In this document: positions 24,965 through 39,200 of the stretch, piece by piece
Numbering within the stretch: position 1 is the stretch's first letter
How the letters are laid out: every line of letters starts with the position of its first letter
NCBI GenBank assembly: GCA_029449235.1
Contig: JANATG010000002.1
Span: 4,402,001-4,466,000 of the forward strand
Length of the DNA: 64,000 nt
Reading direction: 5' to 3'
Origin: Linnemannia schmuckeri
Taxonomy: Eukaryota > Mortierellomycota > Mortierellomycetes > Mortierellales > Mortierellaceae
The notes under the pieces: generated by a model
Database searches by the model: none
Told to the model about the DNA's origin: nothing
What the model saw: only the letters and a program-made list of their open reading frames with translations
Translations under genes and position numbers: made by a program

Positions 24965-26042
24965 ATTTTTAAAATAAATAAAAAAAAGACCTCTGAAACG
25001 AAAGCAGCAATCGGACTGACCCTCATAAAAAATGGCCATAACTGAAGAAGTTTGAGACATAAAAGAGATTCAAAGTACCCATTCAAAGTAACTCTGTATT
25101 GTTCTATATGTCCCCACAAAAAAACGCAGTAAAGGTCATCGAGAAATTAATAAAAAGACAACATTCAAGCTGTGTGTCTGTTGCATCCGCCAGGTTAATC
25201 TTGCATAAAAGAAATAAAATTTGAAATTCGAAAAAGCATAGTGAGCAACAAGAGTGCGGGGGAGTAGCTATTTGACGTTTGAAGGAGGGATAAAAAAAAC
25301 ATGGAGTATCACTATTAGTATTGAAAAAATTGACACGAAAAAGAAGAAAGATCCCCTCTTTCCTTAGTTCCGATACGGTTGGTTGGTTGGTTATCATTTT
25401 GGCAAACTGAATGAAAGAGAGAATGGGTTCCATCGCGCAATGGCATCGCCTTTGTGAGTGAAGAAAAAAATGATAAAGCCTATTGTTGAGCAAAAAAAAT
25501 GCCGAACAAGCTCAAGCACACTGAAATAAAGGTGGTAGTCGGCCGCCGAAGCAAGATAAAAAAAAAGAGGGCCAGTTGGATGGGCGGTGGGTACAAGGAA
25601 GCAAAAACTTCTCTAGATATCTGTGCTTGGTAAGGTGAACTGGAGGAAAGCAAGTGAGATAAAGTACCAACATGGTCCTGTACGGCATCGCCGCGCCACC
25701 GGGAATAAAAAAAAAATAGCTAGATCCCTGCCCACGAAACTCAAACATGACCACACTTAACCTGGGCACATATCGCTCAAATTTTACGGCTAAAGTCTTG
25801 GTGTTCAAAAGAAGTAGCACGCCTCGAGATCAAATATCGCCGCGCTCGGCGAGCAAGGTTTTATAAAAAAAAAGTTGGTCTGAAGTTGCAGATGCTATAT
25901 GAGAGATCAAGAGGAGCTATTCCCTGCACCTTATGGGGAGACTTTTTTCAATCAAAATCAGGCGTGTGTTAATCGATTGAAAGAAACCTGCAATGTCGAA
26001 ACGGAATTCTATCCGATCTAATTATGTTGTCTACATAGAAAT

Positions 26043-26048
26043 TTTATT
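26043..26048 (-). terminator. Probable polyadenylation signal of the BCKDH E1-beta gene
   Basis: AATAAA on the minus strand lies 59 bases downstream of the stop codon at 26107. Confidence 0.4.
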
Positions 26049-26106
26049 GTCTCTTTAACAAAAAAAAATAATGGTATCGCATTCCTCAACACATATCCCT
26101 CACCTC

Positions 26107-27858
26107 CTAGAACTTCATGGCCCGCTCAATGCCCTCAGCACAGCGAACCATATCCGGCACATGAAACTTCTCAAACACAAGCGGGAACGGGGTATCATAC
26201 GAGCACAACCTCTGAATCGGTGCCTCGAGTCTCAAAAAACATCTCTCCATCACAGTACTCGCAATCTCGGCCGCGAATCCCTGAGTCTTGGGGGCTTCAT
26301 GAGCAATGAGGAGACGACCCGTTTTGTTGACAGAGTTGCAGACAGTTTCGACGTCCCAGGGGAGGATGGAACGGAGATCGATTAATTCGACAGAAAGGCC
26401 GGGCATTTTAGTTTTGGCAAGTTGGATGGCGTTTTCGAGAATGTAGAGTTGTGCACCCCAGCCGACGATTGTCAGGTCTTTTCCTTGGGTTAGGATCTCG
26501 GCTTTGCCCAATGGCAACTCGTAGTCGCCAACTGGAACCATCTCAACTAATTTGCGTCATTCAAATTAGGGACAATAATCAGCAATGTGTAATGGGTCTT
26601 CTCGGTCTTCTCAGTGTCATCAACTCCAAAAACAGGACTAAAAACATACCAGCGGCACGGTAGAGGATTTTGGGCTCCATAAAAATGGTAGGGTTGCGAT
26701 CACGGATCGAGGCCAAGAGGAGACCCTTGGCCTGGATGGGGCTGCGGGGAACAACAACCTTGATACCGGGGGTATGAGCGAAATAAGCCTCGGGGCTTTG
26801 AGAGTGGTAATGGCCTCCGTGTCCAACCGCTCCACAGGGTGTCCTGATACACAAGCCGCCCACATTGAACTCTCCTCCTGATCTGTAACGGTACTTTGCC
26901 GCCTCATTTACAATCTATTACAGGGGTAGGGATATTGCAGTTAGTGTACAAGAAAAAAGAGAGTTACTGACTTCTTGTTTTGCAATCCAGTACTCTCGTC
27001 CGGGAATTTACCTGGTCGAAGGCAGGGAAGATATAGTCAGCAAACTGGATCTCAGCAATAGCGGTCGATCCCATAGCAGCCATGCCGATACCAAATCCAG
27101 CAATTCCCTGCTCCGACAAAGGGGTGTTGAACACCCTGTCGCGACCTATATATTTTTAAGCACAAAAACATGAATGGTGTCAGAATATATACGTCAATTA
27201 TATCCGAGTCGTTAATGCAATTGTCAAAGTCAACTAAAGGGAGCCTTTACCAAACATCTCGGCGAGACCCATGGTGCAACGGAAAACGCCTCCAAAACCA
27301 ACATCCTCGCCAAAGACACAGGCGGTATCATCAGTCGCCAGGGCAATGCTCATCGCATCGTTGATAGCCTGAAACGTGTTCATCTTCTTTGTCTCTCCTA
27401 TGAAAATAAAAAGAAGTAGACCACATCAGTCAAATGACTTTGCTTAACCAGCGGGGGCAACAAGAGCATGGTCGACTGATAGAAGGTATGCGAGTTTACC
27501 GTTGGCAACGCCGGCGAGCTCGGGGTTGCGGAGAGCATCATGGTGGGTATGCTTGATCAATTGAGAATTGGCGACGCCGGGGAGGAAACCTTCGGCGGGA
27601 GGAGGCGAGTTGGATGCTGCATAGTGGGTCTTCAACGATGTGTGCAAGTGCTATTATTACATAAGAGCATGATAAGCATGAGTTTGCCGGATGAATCAAT
27701 TGGGTTCGACCATTGAACTAGTGTGCATATTTGTATGTGTGAGTGCGAAGAAGGTAACTGGGTTGTACCTTGACGGTTGTTCCTTGGTGGAGGAAGGTGC
27801 GGGAGAGGGAAGAGAGGGATGAGGCCAGGCGGGCGGATCTTAAAAGCGTGGTGGACAT
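26107..27858 (-). CDS. BCKDHB: Branched-chain 2-oxoacid dehydrogenase E1 subunit beta, mitochondrial
   Basis: Beta subunit of the thiamine-diphosphate E1 that oxidatively decarboxylates the keto acids of Leu, Ile and Val in the mitochondrial matrix. Six exons, 27769-27858, 27500-27650, 27251-27397, 27012-27145, 26650-26914 and 26107-26546, join in frame to 408 residues. The N-terminus is rich in Arg, Ser and Leu without acids, a typical presequence. Family landmarks are MNTFQAINDAM, FGEDVGFGGVFRCT, GIAGFGIGMAA, GGHYHSQSPEAYFAH, SVELIDLRSILPWDVETV and APIQRLCSYDTPFP. The last two match BCKDHB better than the pyruvate dehydrogenase beta chain. The partner E1-alpha is not in this window. Coding-strand pyrimidine-rich sequence lies upstream of the ATG. 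Confidence 0.95.
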
Positions 27859-28327
27859 TAGGGTGTGTTGTATGTGTGTGAGTTGGATGGAGTAAGGGGT
27901 TCGGGAAAGGGGTATGTGTGTTGGAAGGAAGATGAGGGTGAAAGAGAGGTGAGTGCGGATGAAAAGCAAAGAGTAGAGTGGAGTGTTGATGGTTGTAATG
28001 ATGGTGAGAAAGAAAAAAGAGAAAAGAGGCGTATTGTGGGTGTGAAAAGAAAAGAAAAGGACAAGGTACGTCAGGTTGTGGGGAAGAGTCTCCTTCTTTC
28101 GCACGCTCACTTTTTTAAAAAAAAAAATTGCCACCCGTGGGAAAGTAAAGGGATAAATGTAGCACTTGCGATCACAAGTAAAAAGAAGTCGCTTCGCGAG
28201 ACTCGGTGGCAAATACACACACAGAACAAGGGTTTATTAATATTAGTATCTGTTTATGCGACGCACATCCACGACCAAATAAATAGATTAAAAACAAAAA
28301 ACAACGGTTTATTAGTGTAGTCTAGAA
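27859..28327. other. Intergenic, BCKDHB promoter and arrestin 3' flank
   Basis: No gene is seen. From 27880 to 28060 the plus strand is purine-rich, so the strand coding for the E1-beta gene is pyrimidine-rich before its start. A minus-strand AATAAA at 28308-28313 lies 15 bases after the arrestin stop. Confidence 0.6.
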
Positions 28328-31053
28328 TCAATGCATGTAAGGAGGGTCAGGTTGGGGGCTTGGATGTTCTGTCAGCTTGTAATGGCGGAACTGGTCAGAC
28401 TGACCCGCGTCTACTGGTGGGCGAGGGGGCATAGAAGGTATTGAGGGGATGGAGGAAGCACTTGAAGGAATCACAGGCACCGGCTCGGTGGCCTGGCTAT
28501 AGTCAGGTGAATAGAGTCTTGGCGCAGAGGCAGAAGCTATAGGATTGTATCGAAACAATGTTGGTTGAGGTGGTATTGACTGGTATCCTGTCGACGCTTG
28601 CTGTGATGGTGCTGGCGAAACATACGTCCTGTAATCATGACCTGCAGTCGAAGTCGAGGTCGAAGAACAAATGTTGGAGAATGAAGGAGCCGGTGATGCC
28701 ATCGAGGGTGGCGCGACATATGAAAATGAAGTTGGTGGTGACATGGGACCAACTCCCAGATCCACTGCATTTGGCGCAGTTGCATTCTGCTGCACAGGAG
28801 CAGCCACTGGTCGAGAAAAATATAAAGAGTCATCCGGTAGCGGTGCCGACTTTTCTGGGTAGTATCCGTATGAACTGCTGTTGCTATTTCCAACATAATT
28901 AAAGTGTGCTGGCGGTGGTGATTGTGAGCAGTTGTCCAAGATACTGAATGATCCAGGAACTCTCGAGTCGTTGGTTGTAGTTGCATGCTCGGAAGTGGAG
29001 CCATAGTGGGTATACGACGATGGAGATGACACCTGTTTCTGCTGGTTTGTTGAGGTGGATGTTGAGAGGGTGTTGTCCGCAGGTAGAGGGATTGTTGGTA
29101 ATGGCTTGAAGAACAAATCGTTGTCCGTAATCGTGTCTGCGCTCGTCCTGAATGCTGAAGAAGAAGAGTGGGGGAGGTGGATGGGAAGTGTGTGGCTTCT
29201 TGTAGATGGTTCACCTGCCAATAAACTCGATCCTTGAGACGATTCGCCTCCTCTGGGTTTAAATGATGGCAAGAGTGTGCTGTAGCGTGGAGGCACCGTC
29301 CGTATGTATTGCGTCTGAGGGACATACGCAGCCTTTGATGAAGCATTGAATGGATCCTGTACCCTTGTAACTACTGGTGACGGCGTCGAGGATGAAGCCG
29401 TTGGAAAGCTTGATTGTGAGGGCGAAGAGATTGGGTATAAGGATGGCGAGGGTGAAGATACCGGGAATATGGATGGCGATCCTGATGCAGATAGGACAGG
29501 CGAAGAAAAGTAATCCTGGATGGGTGGAGCTGGAGCTGGAGTAATGGAGAGTTGGCTGGTGGAAACGACAATGGAGTCGTACGGATTGCCGTAGAATGAA
29601 TCGCGCTTCCTTGTCTCCTCAGCGATCAATGCTTGGTATTCCAGAGACATCTCCAGCGGTGGACGGGCCTCTGCAACAATGTCCATGATGATGGGGAGGT
29701 CCACCTCAAACCCACCGGGCGAGTCGAGGATTTTTTTCCGTAGTTTTTGATTGACCGTCTTTTTGGACTTGCGCTCAAAGAATCCAGTCTGGGATCGCAT
29801 GTCAAAGAGGAAGAGGATGTGATATTGAATCGAGATGATCTTGGTGGTGTCCATGGTAGGAGTAGCGTCGACAGGAAGTGTGATCTCGGCGAGAATCTTT
29901 CCCGTGTTGGATCCTGACTCGATCTTGATGGCATGTGCTGAAGCCGCGATGATATGACTATATTCTCTCATTTGCCTATCGTGAATGAAGAAGTGGTTAT
30001 TAAGTTGCTCAAACACCAAAACCTTTAAAGATGAAACGTTGACAGTAAATCGAGACGTACTCTTTGGCAAAATATGATTCCTTGCGGATCAATTGAATCC
30101 AGCATCCTGGATCCCGACGGATCTTTTGAGGGTGAGCGAGGTCTACAGACAAAGTAAGGACTTGACCTGGACGATAGGCAGATCTGGCGATGGAGACTGT
30201 TGCGGTGGCGAGGTGTCGGTCGTTGTTGGTGTACAATTTTGTATTACTTGAGCCGACGATGGAGACTGCGTTAGAGTAATTAGAGTCGTGGACGTGGTCG
30301 ACGAGATCGATGTTCTTGTTAAATTTGATGTCCTGTACGCCGCCAAGGAACTTCGTCGAGGTCACGACTGCGGTCAATGTGTACTTCACCGTTCCATGGC
30401 GATACTTTAGGACAAGAAGAATTAGTAGAAAGTCAATTAGTGGTCAGGCGCCTTCATCTGTTTGGCGCCAATTGAATTGTCGAAGGTGTTATGTATCCGA
30501 TGAAAGGATAAAATGGCAAAAAAGAAGAAATAACAAACAACAAACAAGTCTCATATTCATAACACAGCTTGGTAACAGCTAACAAAACACCAAAGAGTGA
30601 GAGAGTGACAAAAAGGAACATTCATTACCTTGCCGGAGGAAGGAAGGTGCTGCAGGGGAACAGTGAAATGAAACGGCCAACTGTGCTTGCCTTCGTCAAG
30701 GACAGAAATAGTGGCGTTGTTGGGGTTGCCGAGGAGCACGGTCTGCTGGTTGAGGACATAGACTTCTTCGATGGACTTGGCCACCTTGGTCGACACCAGT
30801 CCAACGAACCTAACCTTGATGCAAGTGTATCTCAGACTTGCACTTGTGTTGAAGATGACTTTGCCTATTGTTGAGTGTAGATTGTAAGACGGTGTCAGTC
30901 TCTTGTGTTGATGTTGTGAGTGAGAAAGGGCAATTGAAAAAGGAGTAAAAGGGAAAAGAAAGGGGTAGAGGACTGACCGGTGAAGGTGTCTCCGGGACGA
31001 AAGGGTGTTGCCTTGATGGCGTCTTCGTCGAGGTCGATGAACAGCTTCTTCAT
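28328..31053 (-). CDS. Alpha-arrestin (ART-like ubiquitin ligase adaptor)
   Basis: Four exons, 30978-31053, 30629-30864, 30061-30404 and 28328-29975, join in frame to 767 residues. The first 370 or so residues show an arrestin N fold (FRPGDTFTG, then GKVIFNTSASLRYTCIKV, then GKHSWPFHFTVP) and an arrestin C fold (YRPGQVLTLSVDL, then AEITLPVDATP, then IQYHILFLF). The rest is a Ser/Pro-rich disordered tail. It carries a clear PPRY motif (about 447-450), the type of site that binds WW domains of Rsp5/Nedd4 ligases, and ends in DPPYMH. By family knowledge such proteins direct ubiquitination and endocytosis of plasma-membrane transporters and receptors. The cargo cannot be read from sequence. It is divergent from the large kinase gene, with 2.2 kb between the two starts. 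Confidence 0.88.
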
Positions 31054-32234
31054 TCAGGTGAGAGTGAATGTGAAGAAAGGAGTTGAATGCAGGATGTGTA
31101 ATTGAGAAAGAGGGCAGGAAGGATGAGTGTGATGATAAGTGTGTTCAGAGAAGGAAAGGCGTCAGAGTAGAGAAAGGAAAAGATAAAGAAGAAAGAAGAA
31201 AGACTGTGTCGAAGGGTAGAAGATAAAGTAGGGGGGATGGCGCCCACTATTTTTTCTTTTGGTGGTGTGTATGTACTACAACGTTGCACGAGGGAGAGTG
31301 AGAGGGGACAAGGTTGTGGATGACAAGTCAATAAATGATGATAGTCAATGGTGTGTTAACGAGAAATAGGAGAAGGAGAAGGAGGAAGTAGAAGTAAAAG
31401 TAGAAAAGGAAGAAAGACAAAGGAGACGAAGGAAAAGGAAGGAGGAAAGAGGAATAGAAAAGACATGAATGCCGATAGCCATTCAGAGCAGCGATTAGTA
31501 GGAAGATTGTAGTGGCGTAGAAGAATCTGCCTTTGTTTGGCTCTCGGGAGTGCGATCCGTGTGAGTGCGAATGCTAGCAGCCAGTTGACACACAGGAGTG
31601 GAGTGGTTTTGGATTTCAGGCACACACTCACACACACAACGAGGAGGAGTCTGTAAGGAGACATATGTTGAAGAAAGTGCTCTCAAACAAATAATTATCG
31701 ATTTCATGCCAGGAACACAGCCGCACTTTTCTCATAATGGGCTAGCTGAACAAGAGACGGTGCCAAGAATAGACCATGCTGTATGGTAGACCAAGGTGGA
31801 CAACAAGGCAAGAAGGAAGAAGCATTAGTGGTATCCCTTTCGGGTAGTCAGAGTGACCCGCACTCGATTGATTGTGTGCTTTTATTTGTTTGTTTTGTCG
31901 GTTGGGCAACCATCTGGCTTACATGCACCACGCTACTCACACATGAAATGCCTTTATTCCTGACAGAGCAATCAAACCCATCAAGTCTCATCTTACTATA
32001 CCTCATGGCGATATTTAATTTTCGCACAGCGGACATGACCCTCCTTCGTCTCCCCCTTCCTTGTCTATGTTTCGTTGCACTCTGTCTTGTTTCTGTCTGT
32101 ACCACCCCCAGTTGCACCTGCAAGCTGTTGCTAGTCAAAATAAATGCTTCTCTTCCTTCTCTTCGTTCTGTTTGTTCTTCTTGTATGCGCATATGGAGAA
32201 CGTACGTTTGCTTCGATCTGTTTGTTGCCTTTGA

Positions 32235-32275
<41 letters not shown>

Positions 32276-33243
32276 TCTTTTCCCTTTCCCGCAGAGAGAG
32301 AAACCGAGAAGCATCATCATCGTCATCATTATCATCTTCGTCATCATTCCCTATTTCTTCCCTTTACCACAGTTCCAGATATCCCTCAACAGCAAACCAC
32401 CCCCCCATACACCGGTTGTTTGCTCTCTCACTTCTCTCCATGTGTCTCCTCTCTTCTAATTGACATATCCGATAAGTGTGGATTTGGCTCACTTCATTTT
32501 CTTCATCCTCTTCATGTGCGTGTATGACAGGTGTGTCTCCTCCTCGATGTTCCCTTCATTCTCCCTTCTTCTCTGTTTACACCCTTTTGACTTTTTTTAT
32601 TTTTCTTATGTATCTTTTTTTACACTTTTTTTTTTTTTTTTTTTTGTTCCTGTTCCCTTTTCCTTTTCCCTTTTCCCTCCTTTTCTTCCACCTCTTCCCT
32701 TCTCTCACCTCCTCCCTTTCTCTTCCCCTCCCCTCTTTCCTTCTTCCATTACCCCATTCCTCTCCTCCCTTCCTCTTTTCCTCTTTATTCCCTTTTGATT
32801 CCCTTTCCTCCACTCCGTCCTCCTCCTCCTCCCTTCCGCTCTCATTTGTTTCTTAATTACCCTTCCTCATCCATACCCCCCGCTAATCACACCCCTTCGC
32901 TCTCCTTCCTAACTCACGACCCCACCCACATCTATACAAGAACTGACAAGACCAACATACCCTCTACCCTCTTCTTGCTTCACCTTCTGTCTTTTTCTTT
33001 CTTTTATTTTAACGACATATCATAATACGACCGACCTATCAACGACACGCAACTATAACACAGGGGAGCCAATACCACCAACAAAACATCAACCAACCCG
33101 ACCCATCACCTACTCTTCAAAAGTGTCGCTGCTCATTCTTAATCAACAAACTACAATACTCTCATTCTCCTTTCCCAACGGAAAACAGACACAAAAAACA
33201 ACAAAAAAAGAGAGCGTTTGCAGAGTTGACCTAAACGAGCGAG
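31054..33243. promoter_or_regulatory. Divergent intergenic region between arrestin and kinase genes
   Basis: No supported gene. The region next to the arrestin start (31060-31470) is purine-rich on the plus strand, so pyrimidine-rich on the arrestin strand. The region before the kinase gene (32540-32860) is an almost pure C/T tract on the plus strand. A T37 run lies at 32236-32272. The mirror-image polypyrimidine tracts fit two back-to-back promoters with long 5' UTRs. Confidence 0.5.
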
Positions 33244-36200
33244 ATGGGTTCAAACAGACCAGCAGCAAGGAACCAAAGGGCTAAGGTACATACAACACAC
33301 ACCTCCTCTTTTAATATCCCCGCACACCTTTTACTTTACCCCCGCCCCGACTTTCGCTATTGGTGCCTATTTTTTGTTCTTCAACAGGGAACTCCCTTTT
33401 GAAGAGAGTCCAACCAACCAACCAACGAATTCAACCGACCTCAACAGCCGCCTACGCTCAAAGTTGAAAAGGATAGCAAACAATCCCGCAATCACCATTA
33501 CACGAACGAACAAACCCAACAAACGAACGGCTTGTATAGCCAACCAAGCAATCACCGTTTACGTTCAGTGGCAGCGGACAGCGACTAATACACTATCGAG
33601 ACCATTACACGAAACGAGCAAACAAGCGAACGAACAAACGAACAAACGAACAACAACAACTGCACAACCACTCGTATACATAGTTGTTCTTTTTCCGGGC
33701 ATTCGATCTCTTTTCTCTCTCTTCCACCCCTTTTGGACGATAAGCATGACGACAGCAAACAGACTATTACAGCAAGACAAACTTTGCCTTGCAGTTTAGT
33801 CACCTCTATTATTGTTGTTTTGCTGTTTTGAGGTGTTCTTCTCAAGAGTAGTTGTGTTGACTGGGCTTAAGTATTCATTGTTCGTTCTTTTGTGTTGTTG
33901 GCCTTGTCGGCATTTTGACTACCCCCTTTTTTTCTTTCTTTTTTTATGCTCCCCTTTTGACTACAAAACAACAAAAGGAACGAGGAGGAGGACAACAACA
34001 AACAACGCAAACAACAAACTACAACAGCATGGATAGTTCTCTCGCTCAACTTGACTCGTTGTTTTTAAATACCTCTTGCAACACAGACACACACACATAC
34101 CCACATACATGCAGTTACTCCCTCTCACTCAACACGGGAAAAAGACAATACCAGGAGCTGGATAGGGATAGGGGGATCGAGCAAATTTCTAGGAAGTGTC
34201 AAAACAAAAAACTAACCCTGCTCCTGTCAATTGATTCGTATGCTTTGTCATCTTTATCATTAGCTTGCAGCAGACTTGAATGACCTCTTCAAGGATCTAC
34301 AGTCGAACCAGGTCAAGACCGTTGGCAACTACCATCTCGGTCAGTTGGTCGGTCAAGGTAATCAAAAACATCCAATTCATGCCTTACGACATCTTATCCT
34401 ATCGTTCTTTCTTTCGCTATCTTCATTGCTTGCGTTCATTGATGCTCTTGCTCTCGACAATTGCTTTTTTTGCATGATTGGGATTGGTTATCGGCTGTAC
34501 GACATCAACCTCAACAGCATCGAAGACAATGGCGACACAGGATAAAAAAAAGGCACAACAGAAAGCGAGGGAAAAGGGAAGCAGTGAGGGAAAAAAAAAA
34601 ACAGAGTTGAGTGTCCGTGTACACAGAGAGGAGTATGCTATCTCAGTGACAACCTTGCCTGCCCACTCTCAAGAGAGACTTTAAAGCACATGTCGGATAG
34701 GAGTGGCTCTGAGCAAAAGAAGGAAAAACAACGAGCAAAAAAGAAACAGGAGTAAAGTTGACAGACAACGAGGGGAAAGGTACATGGAACAACCGCATCT
34801 TATACCACGAGCAGCATGTGGAAAAAAAACGAGGATCCGGCATTTGTGGTGAGCTTTTCATCTCTTCTGGGCTTCTCATATCCCCTGCACACCACCATCT
34901 CATCCATCGGTTAACAACGAGAAGAATTGGAAAATACGTGAGCCAACATCCAAGCAAGAAAGGAACAAAGAAAAGAAAAAGAGAGAGCATTGGTGATGGG
35001 CGCTCACCTTCATCGAATCCCTATCCTCGTCTTCACTTCGCACATACATAGAAAAATACTAATTCAACTTACATTAAAATGTGCTCTCACTCGACTGTTT
35101 TTACTAGGCACATATGGCAAGGTCAAGCTAGCAACGCACGCATTGACAGGACAGCAGGTCGCAGTCAAGATTGTAGCCAAGTCTCATGCGGCCATCATCA
35201 CCAGAGAGATCTACCACTGGCGCTGCCTGACACACCCCTATATCGCCCACCTACACGAAGTCCTCACCACAGAGTCTAAGATCTACCTGGTGACAGAGTA
35301 TTGCCCCAAAGGAGAGCTCCTCGAGGCTCTTATCCGAGATGGTCGTTGTAAACCCTCGTTGGCAAAGCGGTGGTTCCGGCAAATCTGTCTAGCGATCCAA
35401 TACTGTCATTCTCGCAAGATTGTTCATCGAGACCTCAAGCTTGAGAACATTTTGCTGGACAGCCAGAACAATATCAAGCTCATTGACTTTGGGTTTACAA
35501 GGGAGTGCGAGTCCAAGAAGCTGCTCGAGTCTTACTGTGGCTCTGCAGCCTATACGGCCCCCGAGATCATTGTTGGCAAAAAGTATTCCGGTCCAGGTAA
35601 AGCAAAACGCGCATTCCAAAGGAGAACGGACACAGAGATGAATGACAGAGAACGGGAGCTCCAAAACAACGAATCCCCCTTTACTGTCAAGAGAATGAGA
35701 ATGGCGTTGTTAGCCTGGCTGCAACAAAAAATCGAAACGAGCTGTAATGCCATTGCATGCTCTCTACCTCTCCCTTCTCCCTTGGGTTTTCTCTCTCCCA
35801 TCACGTTTCATCCAATGCGGACCCTTACTCTCTTCTCTTTCGCCCCCACTTCTGCCAATTGCTATTACTGATTATGCTCACATACTAAATTTGCTCTCTT
35901 TTTTACTTCACTATGTGATTTTCATTACAATAGAGGCCGATATTTGGTCCCTGGGTGTCATTCTTTACACGCTTCTGGCAGGTTACTTGCCCTTTGATGA
36001 CGATAATGAAACCGTGGTCCAGGACAAGATTGTGGACCTCGATTATGAAATGCCCAACGAGCTCTTCTGCAAAGGTAAGGAAACAACTTCATGTTTTATT
36101 TTTGTTAATATACCCCTGTATTTTTTATAGGTGAATCCCGTACAAAATATTATGATCAATATCTGTTATACCCCCTCATATCAGCCCTTCCCCTGACTCA

Positions 36201-39200
36201 TTTATGAACCCCTCTGTTCGTAATAGACGCTCAGGATTTGATTCAGAGTATATTGAAGGAAGACCCCAAGGAGCGGTTTACAATTGAGCAAATCTTGGCT
36301 CACTCTTGGTGGATGCCCCGTTCAGACGACGACGAGGAAGGCGGTGGCAGTGGTGCAGCAGGCGAGGGCGATGGGAAGCTGTCGATGGAGCAACAGGACG
36401 CGTATACAGGACACGGACGCCAAGGGTCTTTGACAAAACGCGAGATTCACCCAGTTGCCAGCCAACGGCCCGGCGATATTTACTATGGATCAGGATCACC
36501 TCAGTTCCCTTCGCCCTTGGCACAATACCCCTATGGCGCCTGGGGTAGTCAATCACCTTATACATTCAACCCCGTGGGCGACATGTTAAGGGCCTCTTCA
36601 CCGGGAGGACCTCCAGTACCTTCGCCAATCTCATCACCTCTACCGTCACCCTCGCCGATGGTGAACAAAAGTTTTCCACGTTTCGAGTCTGCAGGGGCTA
36701 TGGATGGCAATGGATCGACAGGCACACGAATAGGAGGATCAGGATCAAACTCTTTCCCAGCCAACTCCTTTGAACAGCGACTTCTCATGGTCCTCGAGAA
36801 GATTGGTCTCGACCCCGAGATCTTTTCAAAGTCGGTCCCCGCCCAATCATGCGATCCAGGATACGGTCTTTGGTGTCTTCTCTTGGAACAAGTGAAGCAG
36901 CGAGCGATCGACAATGGAACGTCTCTGGATTGGGAGCAGAGTATTGCTCTGGTGGAGACGGCTGCTTTGACCGGAGTTGGGTCAACTGGCGGAATTCCTA
37001 ACGGCGCGCTAGCGATGATGGGAGAGGGTGGCAAGAAGTCACCTCGCCCTATGTCCGATCCTAGTCCGACGTCAAGTCAGGTCAACCTGTTGCTTCCTCA
37101 GATCAGCATACAACAACAAACATACCCTATTCATCCCCATCAATTGCAACAGGAACAACAGCAACAGCAACAGCAGCAACAGCAGCAACAGCAGGAAAAC
37201 TCGGAACTACAACGTCAGGCGGTAGAACTGAAGGAACTATTGGAAAAGTACAAGTTGGAGACCGAGCTGCTCAAGATGGAGAAGCGACAGCTGGAGGCGG
37301 AGAAGGAGAAGAACCGTCTTGCAGAGGTTCAGGTCAACAAGGTCCATCCCTTTGAGATGAAGGAGTTGCCTCCCATTTCTGCCGAGGCCCTCTCTGGAGC
37401 AGCAGAAGCAGGTCATATCAAGCCTGAGCGGCCGGTACAGGATAGTGGAGTTTCTGTCTCGACGTCATCAACACCACATTCGTCCTGGGAGCTGACGGAG
37501 CGGGATGGGCCAACGATGCCCGCTGAAAGACCCCGTCGGAAAAGTAAAGGAATTCTCCATTCTCTCAAGGATCGTTTCTTCAGCAGTACAGGAAGCGATG
37601 TCGACCCTCACTCTGGACATGCATCGCCGTACCCTCCATCGCCTATCCTGCCCAAGGCGTTCACGGGATCTCCTTCGTCTTCGACCAACTCTGGGACAAC
37701 CTATGCTTCACCTAAACCATTACCAGCTCCACCAGCACATCCTTATCCACATTTGTTGCAGCATCCTACGGCTCATTCCCCTCTTAGCGCTGTTTCGTAC
37801 AAGTCTGCCAGCACGAGTTCACTAGCAATCGAGAATGGACAGTCGACTACCCATTCGGTAGCTGCCCGCGCTGCCGCCTCGTCCGAACAGCTCTCAATAC
37901 TCGATCCTCACCATAACCACAGCATCAGTCAACATCTGGATCCAGACACTTCTTCGGCCATTCACAAGAAGGGCGGATTCATGACCTGGATCTCTGAGAG
38001 TGCTTCAGGAACTGTTTTGAACAAGACGCCCGTTGTTCAGAACACTGCCAAGGTGCCAAAGAAAATCAATGGCCGATCCTATTCGACTGCAGAGGCCTTT
38101 GCGGACCCTTCTTCGGTGAATGTTGGTGGTGGATTGACCAAGAGTCCACCATCATCCTCGGAAGAGAATCGACCTCAGATTCCTGCCATCCCTGCCAGTT
38201 TCTTCCAGCCTATTTGGAAGTCGAACAATGGAGGTGGATCAGTTCATGGATCATCGTCTTCATTACCCTCAAGTAATGGTTCAACGTCATCTTCTACACT
38301 GGCAACATCGGCACCGTCTGGAATGAGCATTCGTCAGCGACTCGCCTCCTTTTCGTCTTCCACCGCCAAGATCACACCAGAGGAGAGACAACGAGCGACC
38401 GCGGCCGCTGCTGCAGCGGCTGCTCTTGTCGCTCAGCCCTCTTACCCTGAGCGCGCTCATTCGCCCTCACCGCCTTCGTCCCCTCGTGGCCCAGTCGGCT
38501 CGAGTGCTTTAGCCGCCTTGGGTGGAGCAACCCCTAGGCACCACCGCCAGGATGATGAGATCAATGAGATTGTTGCAGCAGCCGTGGCTGCAACCGCTAG
38601 CGCGCACCTGAAATCCAGCGGATCCCGCAAGAAGAACATTGGCGTAACTTCTTCCAGTTCAAAGAAGATCAAGTCTGCACAGCAAAAGATGGAGCGGACG
38701 GACACATATCACTCTACGACCAGTACCAGTTCGACTGCAACGGTGACGAGCACGACTTCTGGCAGCACAATAGTGAGCCATTCTCGACGCGTCTCGGATG
38801 CCTCCAAACGGCAGGCATCAGCACCTTCGCTTCAAATCCCATCATCTGCTAACGGAACTGGAGCCTCCTCGGGCATTCTCAAGGACACTGGAGCTAACAA
38901 GGATGTCACTCGGAAACCCTCGATAAAGGCGTCCAAGGCCTCGATGCCCTCGTTGATGACCGCATTCTCGTCATTCAAGCCCTCCAAATCTGCACCGTCG
39001 TCCCCTGTCGTCAACTCGCCCTCTCGCTTCTCCCGTCAGCAACTTCCACAGGATTCAGTACACCCACCCTCATCACCACCTGTCGATGCTAACCATACAA
39101 CCAGGCCTAGCAGATCATCGCGGATTAGTCAAGAAAGCTCCACATCGTCGATTATCAGCGGTCGATCAAGAGCCATGTCGAATGCAATGGAGAGACCACT

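Larger units (their letters stand above)
19919..26106. other. 6.2 kb gene-poor AT-rich stretch between convergent genes
   Basis: This stretch lies between the ends of the MAPKK gene (plus) and the BCKDH E1-beta gene (minus). I find no reading frame that extends across plausible splice sites and no recognisable protein. It holds four long homopolymers: A27 at 20832-20858, T29 at 20999-21027, T21 at 22196-22216 and T36 at 24416-24451. It also has a 17-base tandem repeat and one strong inverted repeat, both listed separately. No tRNA or rRNA was recognised by eye. Confidence 0.6.
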
